From Couchioplanes azureus (GTDB taxonomy: Bacteria > Actinomycetota > Actinomycetes > Mycobacteriales > Micromonosporaceae), in the NCBI RefSeq assembly GCF_014648355.1, contig NZ_BMQY01000001.1, positions 918,392 through 982,391 of the forward strand: a stretch of 64,000 bases of DNA, given 5' to 3'. The notes beneath the pieces were generated by a model. That model ran no database searches, was not told where the DNA came from, and was given only the letters and a program-made list of their open reading frames with translations. The position numbers and the translations under genes are program-made. Each line of letters starts with the position of its first letter. The first letter of the stretch is position 1. Shown here piece after piece: positions 26,843-36,785 of the stretch.

Positions 26843-27451
26843 CCGTCACCGCGAACCAACCTCCCCGGCCCCGTGCGGCACCGGCAGCCGGTGACCGCCC
26901 GCCACGCGCGCACCCGCCGCTACCAGCCTCGTGGAGCACTGGCTGCTTGGGCAATCTCTAACCAAGATCACTACTACCGCTAACCGATGTACCGGCGGCC
27001 AGGTGTGCGGGGGTTTTGAAGGCGGTGCCGTCGCCGGCCTCGAGCAGGATGCGGGCTGCGGTCCTGACCCCGATGCCGGGCACGAGGTCAGGACCCGGAC
27101 AAGAGTTCTATTACGGAATAATCAGATTCAGGAAGTACAGCAGTTGCTTCTGATGCACGCCTCCATGGAACCGCCCGGCGGTTGCCGAAGGGGCGCAAGC
27201 AGGCGATACGCACGTCGCGACGGCCAGCCAGCAGGGACACGGCGGGTCGTGGTGATCTCAGCCTGCTGATCAGCGTCGACTCGTGCAGGAGGGGCGGTAC
27301 ACCGGCCGTTCGAGCGAGGCGAGCGGGTCCGCCTCTCCTGACATCCGAGACGCCGCGGCAGATCGTGGTGCGACCCGGTGTCCATTTGCGGGAAATCAGC
27401 CGGGCCGGACAGCTTGACGGCTGTCCGGCCCGGTTGATCGGCGGTTGCTGC
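26843..27451. other. Intergenic region with one transposase scar
   Basis: Apart from the IS110 fragment at 26987-27085 no gene is supported. Short open frames here have no recognisable motifs or SD sequences. The region separates the GAF gene from the convergent secreted-propeller gene. Confidence 0.4.
26987..27085 (-). pseudogene. IS110-family transposase fragment
   Basis: On the minus strand about 30 codons read VPGIGVRTAARILLEAGDG then TAFKTPAHLAA, the conserved middle of the IS116/IS110/IS902 domain. The sequence degenerates on both sides. It is a scar, unrelated in frame to the larger IS110 remnant at 17.5-18.0 kb. Confidence 0.7.
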
Positions 27452-29422
27452 TCAGACGGTGGAGTCGTACAGCGGTCCGCCGTCGACCGCCGCGGCGCCG
27501 CGCTGGTCGTGCGGGACGCTGACTTTCACCGTGCCGGTGCAGGTGCCACCCTGGCCGTCTGCCACCGAGAAGCTCACGTGGTAGACCCGGCCGTCGCCGG
27601 GAGCTTTCGGGGTCCCGGCCCGTTCGGCACGCACCTTGGCGGTGTCGGTGCCGACGCCCGCGCCGTCCGGGGCCGTGGCGCCGTCGCCAGGGCCGTTGAC
27701 GACCTCGTCCTGACGGATGCCGGTGATCTTGGTGGTGAGGGTGTCGCCGTCGGGGTCGGTCAGGCCCTTGATGGTGATCGGCACCATCTTGTGGTTCGGC
27801 GGCCACAGCACCGCGTCGCTGGGCGTGGCGCCGGTGCAGACCGGGGCGTCGTTGAGGTCCGCGGTGGCGACCGTCACGTCGTACAGGATCGGGCTCTGAG
27901 CCGGTTCGGTGGTGGCCCGGGTGAAGGTGGCGGTGATCCGCAGGTACCGACCGTCGGCCACGCTGAGGTCCGCGCCGTCGGTCGTGCTCTGCGTCGGCCC
28001 GAAGGTCACGCCGTCGGAGCTGCTGGCAACCGTGAAGGTGAGCTTGCTGTCGCTCGGGGTGTCCGCCGTCCAGTCGACGGTGCCCCACTGCGCGCCCGGG
28101 ATGCCGCTGTCGTAGACCACCGACCAGGTGCCGGACTTCGGCTTGCCGGTGAGCGCGCTGCCGGTCATGTCGCTGTAGTTGTACGGTCCGGCGCCCGGCA
28201 GGGCGACCGTCAGGTCGAACGCGCCGATGCGCGTCACGCCGTCGGTACCGAGATCTCCAGCGTTCGGGTCGATCCGGGTGGCGTCGCTGGAGTTGATGTT
28301 GGCGGTCCAGATCTTGCCCGCCGCGTCGACCGACACCCCGGTGCTGCCGTCGCCGGCGCCGGTGACCTCGCCGACGAAGGAGCCGTCGTTCTTCAGGTGG
28401 GCGATGCGGTTCGCGCCGCCGATCAGGCTGGAGCTGATCCAGACGTGGTCGTTGCCGTCGACGGCCAGGCCCTGGGCGTTCGGGTGGTGCATGGAGAACG
28501 ACTGGACCGTGGCACCGTCCGGCGACACCTTGTAGACCAGCTGCGACGAGTTGAGCGTGGAGGCCCAGACGTTGTTCTGGCTGTCGAAGGCGAGACCGTA
28601 CGCGGGCACGTTGAGGCAGCGCGGGTTCGTGGCGGAATCCACGGCGTTCGGGTCCCAGCGCAGCAGCGTGGAGGCGCCCACGGCGGACCAGAGGACGCCG
28701 TTGCCGTCGATGAGGCCGCCGTAGCCGCCGCACGGCATCGTCCTCGCCGACCCAGCCACGATGGTGCCGTCCACGCCGTCGACCTTCTGGAAGGCCCTCG
28801 AGGTGGAGCCCACCCAGACGTCGCCGGCCGCGTCGACGCTCAGGTGCCGGGCGTCGGAGCCCTGCGTGTCCACGTAGTGCCGGATGCACTCGTCCAGGGC
28901 GGCGCTCGCCGCGGACGAGTTGCCGTTGCTGCCACCCGGCCAGGCCAGCACGTTGCCGTAACCCGTCGAGGTCTCGATGGTGCCGTTGCCGTTGCGGTCC
29001 TCGCACTGGCCGGTCTCGACCAGTCCGACGTGGATGACCGAGCTCTGGTTGCGGTTGCCCGCCCAGACGCTGCCGTCGTTGGCCACCGAGGTGCGCGACG
29101 GGTTGTGCAGGTTGTCGCCGTCCGACGTGGTGGCGTACTCGCCCTTGACCGCACCGGTCACGGTGTCGATCTTCGCGATGGTGCCGCGGGCCGACAACGC
29201 CACCCAGATGAACGGGAAGGCCGTCACGGTGTCGTCGAGCTGGAGCTGATCCGGCGTGCTGTGGACGACGTTGTTGGCAACGCCTTCGTCGAAGTCCGCA
29301 TTCAGGGTATAAGTGTGGGACGCTCCCGGCGCCGCCTGCGCGCCTTGGGAGGTGAGCGCCAACGGAACGGCAACGAGGGCCAATGCCGTTCCGGCGCCGA
29401 GAACTCGCCTTCTTGCGAACAC
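27452..29422 (-). CDS. Secreted beta-propeller protein with C-terminal Ig-like repeats
   Basis: A 656-residue exported protein. GTG 29422 follows GGAAAGGA and begins a signal peptide (FARRRVLGAGTALALVAVPLALT, cleavage near AQAAPGA). The next about 350 residues contain repeated blocks of the type VDAAGDVWVGS, IDGNGVLWSAVG, FDSQNNVWASTLNSSQ, VDGNDHVWISSS and VDAAGKIWTANINSS, which are blades of an SMP-30/NHL/Vgb-like propeller. After that come beta-sandwich segments and a domain with CTGATPSDAVLWPPNHKMVPI typical of extracellular actinobacterial proteins. No catalytic residues were identified. It is probably an extracellular binding protein. Confidence 0.8.
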   Translation of the reverse strand: MFARRRVLGAGTALALVAVPLALTSQGAQAAPGASHTYTLNADFDEGVANNVVHSTPDQLQLDDTVTAFPFIWVALSARGTIAKIDTVTGAVKGEYATTSDGDNLHNPSRTSVANDGSVWAGNRNQSSVIHVGLVETGQCEDRNGNGTIETSTGYGNVLAWPGGSNGNSSAASAALDECIRHYVDTQGSDARHLSVDAAGDVWVGSTSRAFQKVDGVDGTIVAGSARTMPCGGYGGLIDGNGVLWSAVGASTLLRWDPNAVDSATNPRCLNVPAYGLAFDSQNNVWASTLNSSQLVYKVSPDGATVQSFSMHHPNAQGLAVDGNDHVWISSSLIGGANRIAHLKNDGSFVGEVTGAGDGSTGVSVDAAGKIWTANINSSDATRIDPNAGDLGTDGVTRIGAFDLTVALPGAGPYNYSDMTGSALTGKPKSGTWSVVYDSGIPGAQWGTVDWTADTPSDSKLTFTVASSSDGVTFGPTQSTTDGADLSVADGRYLRITATFTRATTEPAQSPILYDVTVATADLNDAPVCTGATPSDAVLWPPNHKMVPITIKGLTDPDGDTLTTKITGIRQDEVVNGPGDGATAPDGAGVGTDTAKVRAERAGTPKAPGDGRVYHVSFSVADGQGGTCTGTVKVSVPHDQRGAAAVDGGPLYDSTV

Positions 29423-30372
29423 TTCAGTGTCCTTTCCGGAGCAGACTCCGAACGATGACAGGGGAATACGGGCGCCCGCAAAGGGCTGCACGATCGAGCG
29501 GACGGCGAAAACGCCTCCACACGGTGATCATCGTTCGGCCGACATTCGGATGTCCACCTTCGACACGGCTCGGACGATCGTCCGAACAGGGAAAACGTTG
29601 AACTGATCCGCCCGTATCGGTTTGGCGGTTAACTCCATCGGGTGCCGTCGTGCACACGCCAATGAGAGGCCGGTTAGTGAGTTTGGGCGTTAGTCATCGC
29701 GCGATAGCGTGGGGATCCGTGGGGTATGAGGGTGGGCGGCTCCGGGCTGCGTCGGGCGTGGCGAACGCAATGCTTTCCCGAGTGACCTCAGCGATGAGCA
29801 GTGTGCAGTGGTCGGCCCGTTCCGCAGCTGACGCCGTTACGGAGCTGATGGACATTCGCGCCGGCGCCTTCACCCCTGGAGTCTTAACTGAGGCGAGCCT
29901 CAGCGGACCTGACCTCAGCAGAGCCACGCTCCGCAGAGCTGGCCGGCCGCGTGCCACTCGCTCGCAACTGACTCTGCTCGGCAGATTGCTTCTCGCGGCC
30001 GCCGCTGACCCCACCAGCTCCCGGCCGCCCTCGACAATCCGCCATCGATTCTCCAGGAGGTCGCGCGGAGGTGGGTGCTGTCGACCAAGATCACTTGAGC
30101 CTCGCCATCCGGTCCGGCCGGGCCGGTGCCGTGAACCACAGCGCCTCCGAGCGCCCGCGGGTGTGCAGGCCGTGTCCCTGCTGGCCGCAGGACCCATCGC
30201 AGCTCAGCCGCCCGACGACTTCCCACTTGTGCTTTGCTAACGCTTCGTTCAGCCATACCGGTTGGTCGAACCCCTGGCCCCACTCCCTAGAACGCAGTAC
30301 GAATGGCGTCCTGGCCGGAGAAGGGACACGCCCTCGACTGCGACCGTGCTCTGACGGATTAGGCGGTAAGTA
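29423..30372. other. Long region without a supported gene
   Basis: About 950 bases separate the propeller gene and the lanthipeptide operon end. The first about 200 bp should hold the propeller promoter. A hairpin with arms CTGAGGC and GCCTCAG lies at 29888-29903. Open frames on both strands at 29650-30283 show Arg/Ser/Pro-rich composition without SD or family motifs. I see degenerate sequence, possibly old insertion debris. Confidence 0.4.
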
Positions 30373-31524
30373 TCAGTGGTGCCCAGCGCTGGGCCCGGTG
30401 ACGGCATTGCGGCAGGTAACAAGGGCAGTGCGCAGTGCCGTCTCGGCCGCGAGGGTGGAGGACGTCAGTTGCTGTAGGGCTAGGTCAGGAAGGGTGCGGA
30501 GGCCGAGCCTGGACTCCGCGTTGATGTTGGTAAGGCGAGTGCGCTGGGCGGGAGTGATGCCGTCCACGGGTCCCCGGAAGCTAAGCAGGTCGCGCGCGGC
30601 GTATCCGTCGGCGGCGGCAATTGTCTCCTCAGCGACCTCGCGGAGCAGGATGGCGGCCGTGTCCGGGCGAGTGGGGTAGGCGAGCGTGACGAGAGTGAGC
30701 CCGAGTCGCGCTCGATAGGAGGCGTAGCCGGAGACTGGCCCTCGGGCGCGGTAGCCGGCTAGGGCTACGTCGAGCTGCCGCTCGCTGCTCAGTACACCGG
30801 GCCGAGCGCACATCAGGTTGAAGCAGCTGAGGACCTCCAATTCCCAGGGCTGGGTAAGGGCGCTTTCGCCGAGCAGGTTCCGGGCCTGTGGGAGGTCGTC
30901 GTTCAAGATGGCCGCGATGATGGCTGCTTGGCGGCCTTCCATGAGGTGTATGCCGATGCCCTTGTGGGCGCGGGCGTGCTCGGCGGCAGCAGTCCAGCGG
31001 CCCGCCAGCGCGAGCGCCCGCACCCCTTCGCCGATGAGTTGCAGCCACACCCATTCGCGTAGCTGGCGCCGTTCCAGTGGATCCCCGGTGAGTTCGGCGG
31101 TCGGGAGGAGATAGTCGCCGACGGTGAGGTTCTGGCGTCGGGTGACCGCGTCGTACATCGCCTCCAGCAGTTGGATGGCGGCGTTGCCCTGGTCGGCGCG
31201 GATGTGCAGACGGGCGAGGTTGAGGACCGGTTCGAGCAGGTAGCGCGCCTCCACGATGGTTAACGGGCGGCCGAGGTGCCGGTAGACGTGGATGTGCTGC
31301 CAGCAGAGTTGCTCGGCTAGGTACGGAAGGCCGCAGTCGCTGGCGATCAGCGCCGCCTTGTTGAGGGCGTGGGCGGCGTCAGCGAATCCCTGCTCACCCT
31401 TCTGCTCGGCGGCAGTGACGGCGTCGGTAACTTCCTGGATTCGTTGCGGCAAGGCGGGGCAGGCCGGGCGGGGGCGGCCGAGCAGGGGGAATCGCCGGGT
31501 GGCGGCCTGGATGGCGTCGTTCAT
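30373..31524 (-). CDS. TPR-like helical protein of the lanthipeptide operon
   Basis: A 383-residue, all-helical protein (FADAAHALNKAALIASDCGLPYLAEQLCWQHI, RWTAAAEHARAHKGIGIHL, LLREVAEETIAAADGYAARD) with the periodicity of tetratricopeptide-type repeats but no DNA-binding or catalytic motif. Its ATG overlaps the stop of the SpaB_C gene (31521-31524), so it is translationally coupled to the lanthipeptide genes and last in the operon. A scaffold or regulatory role in maturation is inference. Confidence 0.72.
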   Translation of the reverse strand: MNDAIQAATRRFPLLGRPRPACPALPQRIQEVTDAVTAAEQKGEQGFADAAHALNKAALIASDCGLPYLAEQLCWQHIHVYRHLGRPLTIVEARYLLEPVLNLARLHIRADQGNAAIQLLEAMYDAVTRRQNLTVGDYLLPTAELTGDPLERRQLREWVWLQLIGEGVRALALAGRWTAAAEHARAHKGIGIHLMEGRQAAIIAAILNDDLPQARNLLGESALTQPWELEVLSCFNLMCARPGVLSSERQLDVALAGYRARGPVSGYASYRARLGLTLVTLAYPTRPDTAAILLREVAEETIAAADGYAARDLLSFRGPVDGITPAQRTRLTNINAESRLGLRTLPDLALQQLTSSTLAAETALRTALVTCRNAVTGPSAGHH

Positions 31525-32453
31525 CGGACCGACTCCCCAGGCAGGAGGGCTGACTTGGCGGCGTGCGCGAGAACACTCTGGGCGGTGGCGGACAGCCCGA
31601 GCCGGTTCCAGTGGAAGATCACGACTTGAGCGAGGATCGCCCGTAGCCCTCGCTCGAGGAGACCGTCGACCGCGCCTCGGCGCAGTCGCCGTCCGGCGTC
31701 GATGTGGGCGGCCAGCCAGGGGGCGGCGTAAGACAGCGGTCCGTCGGCGGCGAAGAGCGGGTTGTCCTCTCGGACCGGCATGGAGAGGATCTGCTGCATG
31801 CGGGTCGCCAGGGCGCCTACTCGGTCGACGTCATCGATGGGAGGTCGCATGCGGGTGACACGGTCGAAGACATCGCCTGCCTCAAACGGGTCAAGGCCGG
31901 CGTGTTGTTGCAACGCCCGGACGAGCAGCAGAGACAGTTCTCGGCGTCCCATGGCTGGCGTGTCCTGCCGGACATAGTCGAGCACACCTCGGCTGTCCGC
32001 GCAGAATAGGTCGTGCACGATGTTGATCGAGTAGTGACCGCCGAACGCCCCGGTCTCGGGTTCGTAGATGCTCTGTTGCCAGCCTGCAATGACGCCTTCT
32101 CTGACGAGGCGGTCAAGCAGTCCTCTAACTGCGTCGTGGTGACGGGTGCGCACTCGGAGGCGCCAGTCGGGGTGTTTGCGCAGGAACCACCAGCCGTATC
32201 CTTCGAGCCGGTCGAGGTGCGGCATGACCAGCGTGGCGAAGGCCGGTTCGACCTTGACCCAGTCCAGCGGCCGGACGTGAGCTTGGAAGGTGGCTCGCTC
32301 CTGGCCTTTCTGCAGGGCGGCGCGCCCGGCGTTGCGGTAGGTCTCCACGGCGTCTGCCACTTCGAGACTGTCGTCAGCCGCGGCGCCACCGAGGAGAGCT
32401 TCGACATGGTCCGCGAGCTCGTCAGCGGTACGTGTCAGATGATCAGTAAGCAT
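31521..32453 (-). CDS. Stand-alone thiopeptide-type bacteriocin biosynthesis (SpaB_C) protein
   Basis: A 310-residue protein of the SpaB C-terminal / thiopeptide-type family: WVKVEPAFATLVMPHLDRLEG, WWFLRKHPDWRLRVRT, SIYEPETGAFGGHYSINIVHDLFCADS, and a helical end. In class I lanthipeptides this fold eliminates glutamate from glutamylated Ser/Thr; in thiopeptides relatives form pyridines. The long LanB upstream appears to end in its own similar domain, so this is a second copy. ATG 32453 overlaps the end of the LanC gene by 19 bp. Its specific reaction here is inference. Confidence 0.85.
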   Translation of the reverse strand: MLTDHLTRTADELADHVEALLGGAAADDSLEVADAVETYRNAGRAALQKGQERATFQAHVRPLDWVKVEPAFATLVMPHLDRLEGYGWWFLRKHPDWRLRVRTRHHDAVRGLLDRLVREGVIAGWQQSIYEPETGAFGGHYSINIVHDLFCADSRGVLDYVRQDTPAMGRRELSLLLVRALQQHAGLDPFEAGDVFDRVTRMRPPIDDVDRVGALATRMQQILSMPVREDNPLFAADGPLSYAAPWLAAHIDAGRRLRRGAVDGLLERGLRAILAQVVIFHWNRLGLSATAQSVLAHAAKSALLPGESVR

Positions 32454-33595
32454 GCGTCCCACCTGGTGTGCGGTTGGCCGGATCGGATCGTGTGCAGAGT
32501 CAGAGCAACGCCGGTGCGGCCGGTCAGGAACCCGCCGTCGGCATCGCGGCTTGCTGTGGCCGTGAGCCGTTCGGCGACGGCAGGAAGCTCCTGTGCAATG
32601 GCGAGGGTTGTGGCGTCGGCGGCGGCCCGGTAGGCGGTTTGGTAAAGGCCGGCGACTCCGTGGCAGAGGCCCGCATCGCTCAGCCGGTCGAGCTGTGGAC
32701 TGAGGAGACAGGCGGCGAGTGCCTGCTCGGCGGCGGCTCGGCGCGTGTGGTCGGCGGTGGCGAGGGCGGCGAGTTGCTGGGCGCGGGCGACGCCTGCCGC
32801 GCCGTAGCACCATGAGGGCTTGCCAGGGCCATGCTGGATCGGGCGGCCGATACACAGGCACTCCCGGGTAACCCATTGCGGCCACCAGGGACCATGCGCC
32901 GTGTCCTGCTGCCATTCGTCGAACCAGGCACACAGCCGCGAGATGGCATCGGCCTGACCGGTGACCTGATGCCCGTTCAGATGCGCGTGGGCCAGCAGGG
33001 CGAGGAGCCCGGCGGCACCGTGGGCCATGCCTGCGTTGGCGTGCCCGCCAGGGGTAGGTAGCAACGGGTCAGGGTCGTGGTCCACCCACCAGCCGGGCAC
33101 CACAAGGTCGTCCTCCCGACGTGGCTGCGTCAGGCGGACGACGTAGTGCAGCAGGTCGCCGAGTTCGTCGCTGCCGGGCGCGAGGCGCACCAGGAGGGTA
33201 GCGAGTCCGGTGAGGCCGTAGAACAGGTCGTACTCGGCAAACGTTGCTGGCTGGCCGCTGTCGAGTCTCTCGTTGGCGGTTCTCAGGCGGTCCCGGATGA
33301 GCCGTCGTAGGTGCTGGTCGAGGGCGGTCCGGGCGCCGAGGTAGCGGTCGTGGCCGTCGGCGGTGGTGGCGTGCAGCGTGAAGGCGATAGCGGGCGCACC
33401 GTAGTACAGACCGACGTGGGGGGCGGCGTCGACCGGCCCGGCAGTGGCGGCCTTGATGAGCTGCCGCACGGTGGCCCAGTCGCCGCTGCCATCGAGTGCC
33501 TGCTCCACCGCCAACAGAGCAGCACCGACGGCGCCGGAGGACAGCGATTGTGCATCGACTTCATCTGATGTGACGACGGCGGGAGAGGCGGTCAT
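32435..33595 (-). CDS. LanC-like lanthipeptide cyclase
   Basis: A 386-residue LanC-family protein. The alpha-toroid motifs are visible: FYGLTGLATLL, GHANAGMAHGAAGLLALL, SWCYGAAGVARA and GLCHGVAGLYQTAYRA. The Cys of WCYG (about residue 261) and the Cys-His pair of LCHG (about 308-309) are the three zinc ligands, so it should activate Cys thiols for Michael addition onto dehydroalanine/dehydrobutyrine to form (methyl)lanthionine rings. Its ATG overlaps the LanB stop (33592-33595), giving tight coupling to the dehydratase. Confidence 0.92.
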   Translation of the reverse strand: MTASPAVVTSDEVDAQSLSSGAVGAALLAVEQALDGSGDWATVRQLIKAATAGPVDAAPHVGLYYGAPAIAFTLHATTADGHDRYLGARTALDQHLRRLIRDRLRTANERLDSGQPATFAEYDLFYGLTGLATLLVRLAPGSDELGDLLHYVVRLTQPRREDDLVVPGWWVDHDPDPLLPTPGGHANAGMAHGAAGLLALLAHAHLNGHQVTGQADAISRLCAWFDEWQQDTAHGPWWPQWVTRECLCIGRPIQHGPGKPSWCYGAAGVARAQQLAALATADHTRRAAAEQALAACLLSPQLDRLSDAGLCHGVAGLYQTAYRAAADATTLAIAQELPAVAERLTATASRDADGGFLTGRTGVALTLHTIRSGQPHTRWDACLLII

Positions 33596-36500
33596 CGGGT
33601 GCTCACCGGGGCGAGGCAGCGCATGGCGACGGCGCGGGCGAGGTGATTGGTCTTGCGCTCGAACTCGGGATCTACGCCGACGGCGCGGACGTGATGCTCA
33701 TGCAGCAGCGTCCGAAGGACCACTGCCGGATCGCGTTGCTCCCTGAGCCGGGCGTGGTAGGTCTGCAGCGCGTCCTGTCTGCGGTGCCAGGCGACCGTGA
33801 CCACGTCGCCGCCGGGTAGGTCCCGAAGGTGCTGGTGGCCGGCGGTCGGGTCCGCGAGGGTTCGAGCCAGCTCGGTGAGTGTGCGATCGGCGGGCTCAGT
33901 ATGGCCCTTAAGGCAGGTCAGCAGCGCCATGTACCCGGATGCGGGGTCGGGGGCGAACCCGGCCGCCAGCCGGACCATCGAGACGGCGGCCAGCACGTGA
34001 CTCGGGATTCCTGCCTGCTCGCTCATGCGGAGCTGGCTGATCGCGGCGGTGGTGTCAGCGGCGAACACCTGCTCAGCCGCCTCCATCGCAGGGCCGAGGC
34101 CGTAGCGGGCCGGGTGCGCATGGTGCGCGGCGAGGAGGACTTCGGCGGGCAAGCCGGACTGGTGCAGGGTGTCCGCGAAGGCCGCCAGCCGGGCCGCGAC
34201 CGGGCCGAACGCCGCAGGCTCCCGCAGGCGCAGCTCGATGGAAAGGTACTGGTCGGCGTCAAGGCGGATCATGTCGCGGTGCCGGCGAATCCACCAGCGC
34301 AGCAGACCTCCATCGATGAGGCTGTCGGCGAGGGCGGGAAGGTGCTTGGTCAGAAGCTCATCGAAGCGGGCGGGATTGCCGATGAGGTGCGCTCGTACGA
34401 GCGAGGACGCGCCGGGGCGCAGGGTCTGCCCTGGTGAGTCCATGACAGGAAGCGGGCGCGGTGCCGGTGCCTTCAAGGTCATGGGGATGAGCAGCTCGGC
34501 TGCGTGGCTGACCCAGCGGTGGGCGTCTGCAGGGGCGTCTTCCCGGATTTCGAGGCGTTCGGCGCGCGTCAGTCGGTGGTGCAGTAAGGCCCGGTCTAGC
34601 GCTCGGTCGAGGTCGAGTGGCAGGCGCAGTTCGCCGTGGCAGGCGATCACCCGGGCGGGAACGCGCCAGCGTTCCCGCCACTCATACAGTGCCTTCTCCC
34701 ACCGCTCAGATGGCCCGACGGTCAGCGGGCCGTGCGCTTGCGCACCGGTCGTCGGGGGCGGTGGGGCGAGGTCGGTGGCGGACAGGGTCCAGCGGGCGGC
34801 GGCGAGGATGGTGCGCTGGTATCGGATGCGAGGGGTATAGGGCAGGGTTCGGGCGGCGGCGCCCAGGTCGAAGGGTCCGAAGACCGCGCTGCGCGCGTGG
34901 CCCACCTCGGCGATGAATCGGGCCAGCGGCGGGGTCTGGACGGTGATGTCCAGGGCGTGCGGCATGTACGCGAGGACGCGTCGGCCAGTGGATCGCTGCA
35001 CGAGGTGAAGCTGATCCGGGTCAGCCGTGACGGCGAGGTCATCCACGCCGATGTCGTCGCCGTCGGGGTGCTCGCCCAGCGAGATCACCGAGGTAGTCAG
35101 TCGACCCACCCGCGTGACGTTCTGGTTGTGTACCCGTCGAGGCGGGAACGACAGGTGTGCCGTGAGCGTGTTCTCGTTGGCGGCATCGGTGTACGAGCGC
35201 GCCAGCTCGCCTCGTGCGGTCGGGTCAAGCAGGTAGGCGAACCGCCCGGCCATGCTGGTGTATGAGCGGGGCGCGCCGGTGATGCACAGCGCAAACGTCC
35301 CCTTATTCAGCGCCTCCACGCTGGGGGCGTTGACCGTCAGACTCAGCTCAATGCGGGCAGGCGGCACGGCGGCGCTCGAATCGCCGATCGTCATGGCGTC
35401 GATGTCGGCGTCCGTCAGCGTGATTTCCTGGGCACCGTCAAGCGTCGCCTGCTGGATGAGGGCCAGGAGGTAGGCGTCGCGCTCGGTCAGAACTCGCCAG
35501 GCGGGGCGTGCCCGCGGCGCACCGAGGAAGCCACGCGGGTAGCCCAGCCCCGAGTCGGCCACCAGCTCCTTGACGGGCACCAAGGCGCCGGGACCGTAGC
35601 GGTCGCGGAAGCGAGTGTGATAGTCCAGCCAGGCCGCCGACCCGAAGGGCTGCGTGGTCAACCGCAGCAGCACACCGGCCGCCTGAGCAGCCTCGTTCAC
35701 CACGCCGGCCGGCACGCTGAGTTCAGCATCGAGCCGAAGGTCCACCACCAGCGGGTACTCGCTGCCAGGGGAGAGGGCAGTCATAGCTTCGACCGCCTCC
35801 GCCCGGATCGCCGCTTGTTCACGCACCGTCCGGGCAGCGTTGTGGCGCAGCATTCGCGCCTGGATCCCGTCCAGTTGCCCCAAGACCACAGCCACCTCGG
35901 GCAGACCCGGCCCGCCCGCAGCGTGCAGAACATCGACTACATAGGCCAAGCCATCTTCGGCGGTCATCGGTGGGCGAAGGTTCGTGATCAGGAAGCCGCC
36001 GTCGATCAGGCCGTGCAGCAGTGACTCGATCCGGTGCGGGGCGGCGTGGGAAAGCTCGGTGCCGAGCTGGACGGTAAGTTCACGGAAGTGGACCGGCCGC
36101 GCCGCGTGGGCCAGTGCCCGTTCGACGGCGTGGGTGAACCGCGTGGACGCTTCCCGTAATGGCCCGGGTTGACGTTCACCGGCTTGGGGCCGCGCCGCGA
36201 TGACCAGACGGCCATCCCGGACGATCGCCGCACCGTCCGCGACAACAGTTAAGACCCGCCGCAGGTCGTGCAGGCGTTCGAGGCGGTCAACGACCCTGGT
36301 GAGCCAGTCGGCGTCAGCACGCACGACGGCGGTGTGCTGGTCCCCTACCCGGCCGGTCGCTGCGCCCACCGTGGCGATGTTGATCCCGGCGAAGAGTGCG
36401 AAGGGGGTCGCTCGCCCCTGCCACCGGGCTAGGTAGGAGGCCAATGCGAGTACCGCGCGCCGGACCGCGTTCGGTGAAGCGGCATCGCCGGCGTGGACGA

Positions 36501-36705
36501 GTTGTCCGACTCGCTCGGCGAACGTGGGGCTCGCCATCGTGACGGCTTCGCGCAGCTCAGGACGAGACCACTGTTCTATGAGCCAGGCAAGACTCCGCTC
36601 CGAGCTCCCGGTCGCGTCGCTGTCCTGCGCGATGTCGCCGGGGTGGGTGCTGGCACGCAGGAGTATCGGGCCGGTCGGCTGGTACTGGCGCAAGTTGAGG
36701 GGCAT
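33592..36705 (-). CDS. Lantibiotic dehydratase (LanB), full length
   Basis: A 1037-residue class I dehydratase. It opens with YQPTGPILLRAST, the usual LanB N terminus, which supports ATG 36705. The glutamylation domain fills most of the protein (RRAVLALASYLARWQGRATPFALFAG, DYHTRFRDRYGPGALVPVKEL, LDITVQTPPLARFIAEVGHAR). The C-terminal about 250 residues (GGLLRWWIRRHRDMIRL, HPARYGLGPAMEAAEQVFAADT) look like a SpaB_C elimination domain. It uses glutamyl-tRNA to glutamylate Ser/Thr of the precursor and then eliminates glutamate to give dehydro residues. The precursor gene lies 80 bp upstream. Confidence 0.92.
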   Translation of the reverse strand: MPLNLRQYQPTGPILLRASTHPGDIAQDSDATGSSERSLAWLIEQWSRPELREAVTMASPTFAERVGQLVHAGDAASPNAVRRAVLALASYLARWQGRATPFALFAGINIATVGAATGRVGDQHTAVVRADADWLTRVVDRLERLHDLRRVLTVVADGAAIVRDGRLVIAARPQAGERQPGPLREASTRFTHAVERALAHAARPVHFRELTVQLGTELSHAAPHRIESLLHGLIDGGFLITNLRPPMTAEDGLAYVVDVLHAAGGPGLPEVAVVLGQLDGIQARMLRHNAARTVREQAAIRAEAVEAMTALSPGSEYPLVVDLRLDAELSVPAGVVNEAAQAAGVLLRLTTQPFGSAAWLDYHTRFRDRYGPGALVPVKELVADSGLGYPRGFLGAPRARPAWRVLTERDAYLLALIQQATLDGAQEITLTDADIDAMTIGDSSAAVPPARIELSLTVNAPSVEALNKGTFALCITGAPRSYTSMAGRFAYLLDPTARGELARSYTDAANENTLTAHLSFPPRRVHNQNVTRVGRLTTSVISLGEHPDGDDIGVDDLAVTADPDQLHLVQRSTGRRVLAYMPHALDITVQTPPLARFIAEVGHARSAVFGPFDLGAAARTLPYTPRIRYQRTILAAARWTLSATDLAPPPPTTGAQAHGPLTVGPSERWEKALYEWRERWRVPARVIACHGELRLPLDLDRALDRALLHHRLTRAERLEIREDAPADAHRWVSHAAELLIPMTLKAPAPRPLPVMDSPGQTLRPGASSLVRAHLIGNPARFDELLTKHLPALADSLIDGGLLRWWIRRHRDMIRLDADQYLSIELRLREPAAFGPVAARLAAFADTLHQSGLPAEVLLAAHHAHPARYGLGPAMEAAEQVFAADTTAAISQLRMSEQAGIPSHVLAAVSMVRLAAGFAPDPASGYMALLTCLKGHTEPADRTLTELARTLADPTAGHQHLRDLPGGDVVTVAWHRRQDALQTYHARLREQRDPAVVLRTLLHEHHVRAVGVDPEFERKTNHLARAVAMRCLAPVSTR

Positions 36706-36785
36706 GCCATAGCTCCAGGCAAAGGGGTGGTGTGCCGGAACCCACCAGGCGACGGGCTCCGGCGAACGGGGGTTGTTTGTCCTGG

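Noticed and set aside
27182..29458. Plus-strand open frame of 758 codons
   Set aside because: Antisense to the secreted propeller gene, which has a signal peptide, SD and repeated blades. The plus-strand product has no recognisable domain.
29650..30283. Possible transposase or pentapeptide-repeat gene
   Set aside because: A short phrase (VILVDSTHLRA) and a few pentapeptide-like units are not followed by further family motifs, and no SD or conserved start was seen.
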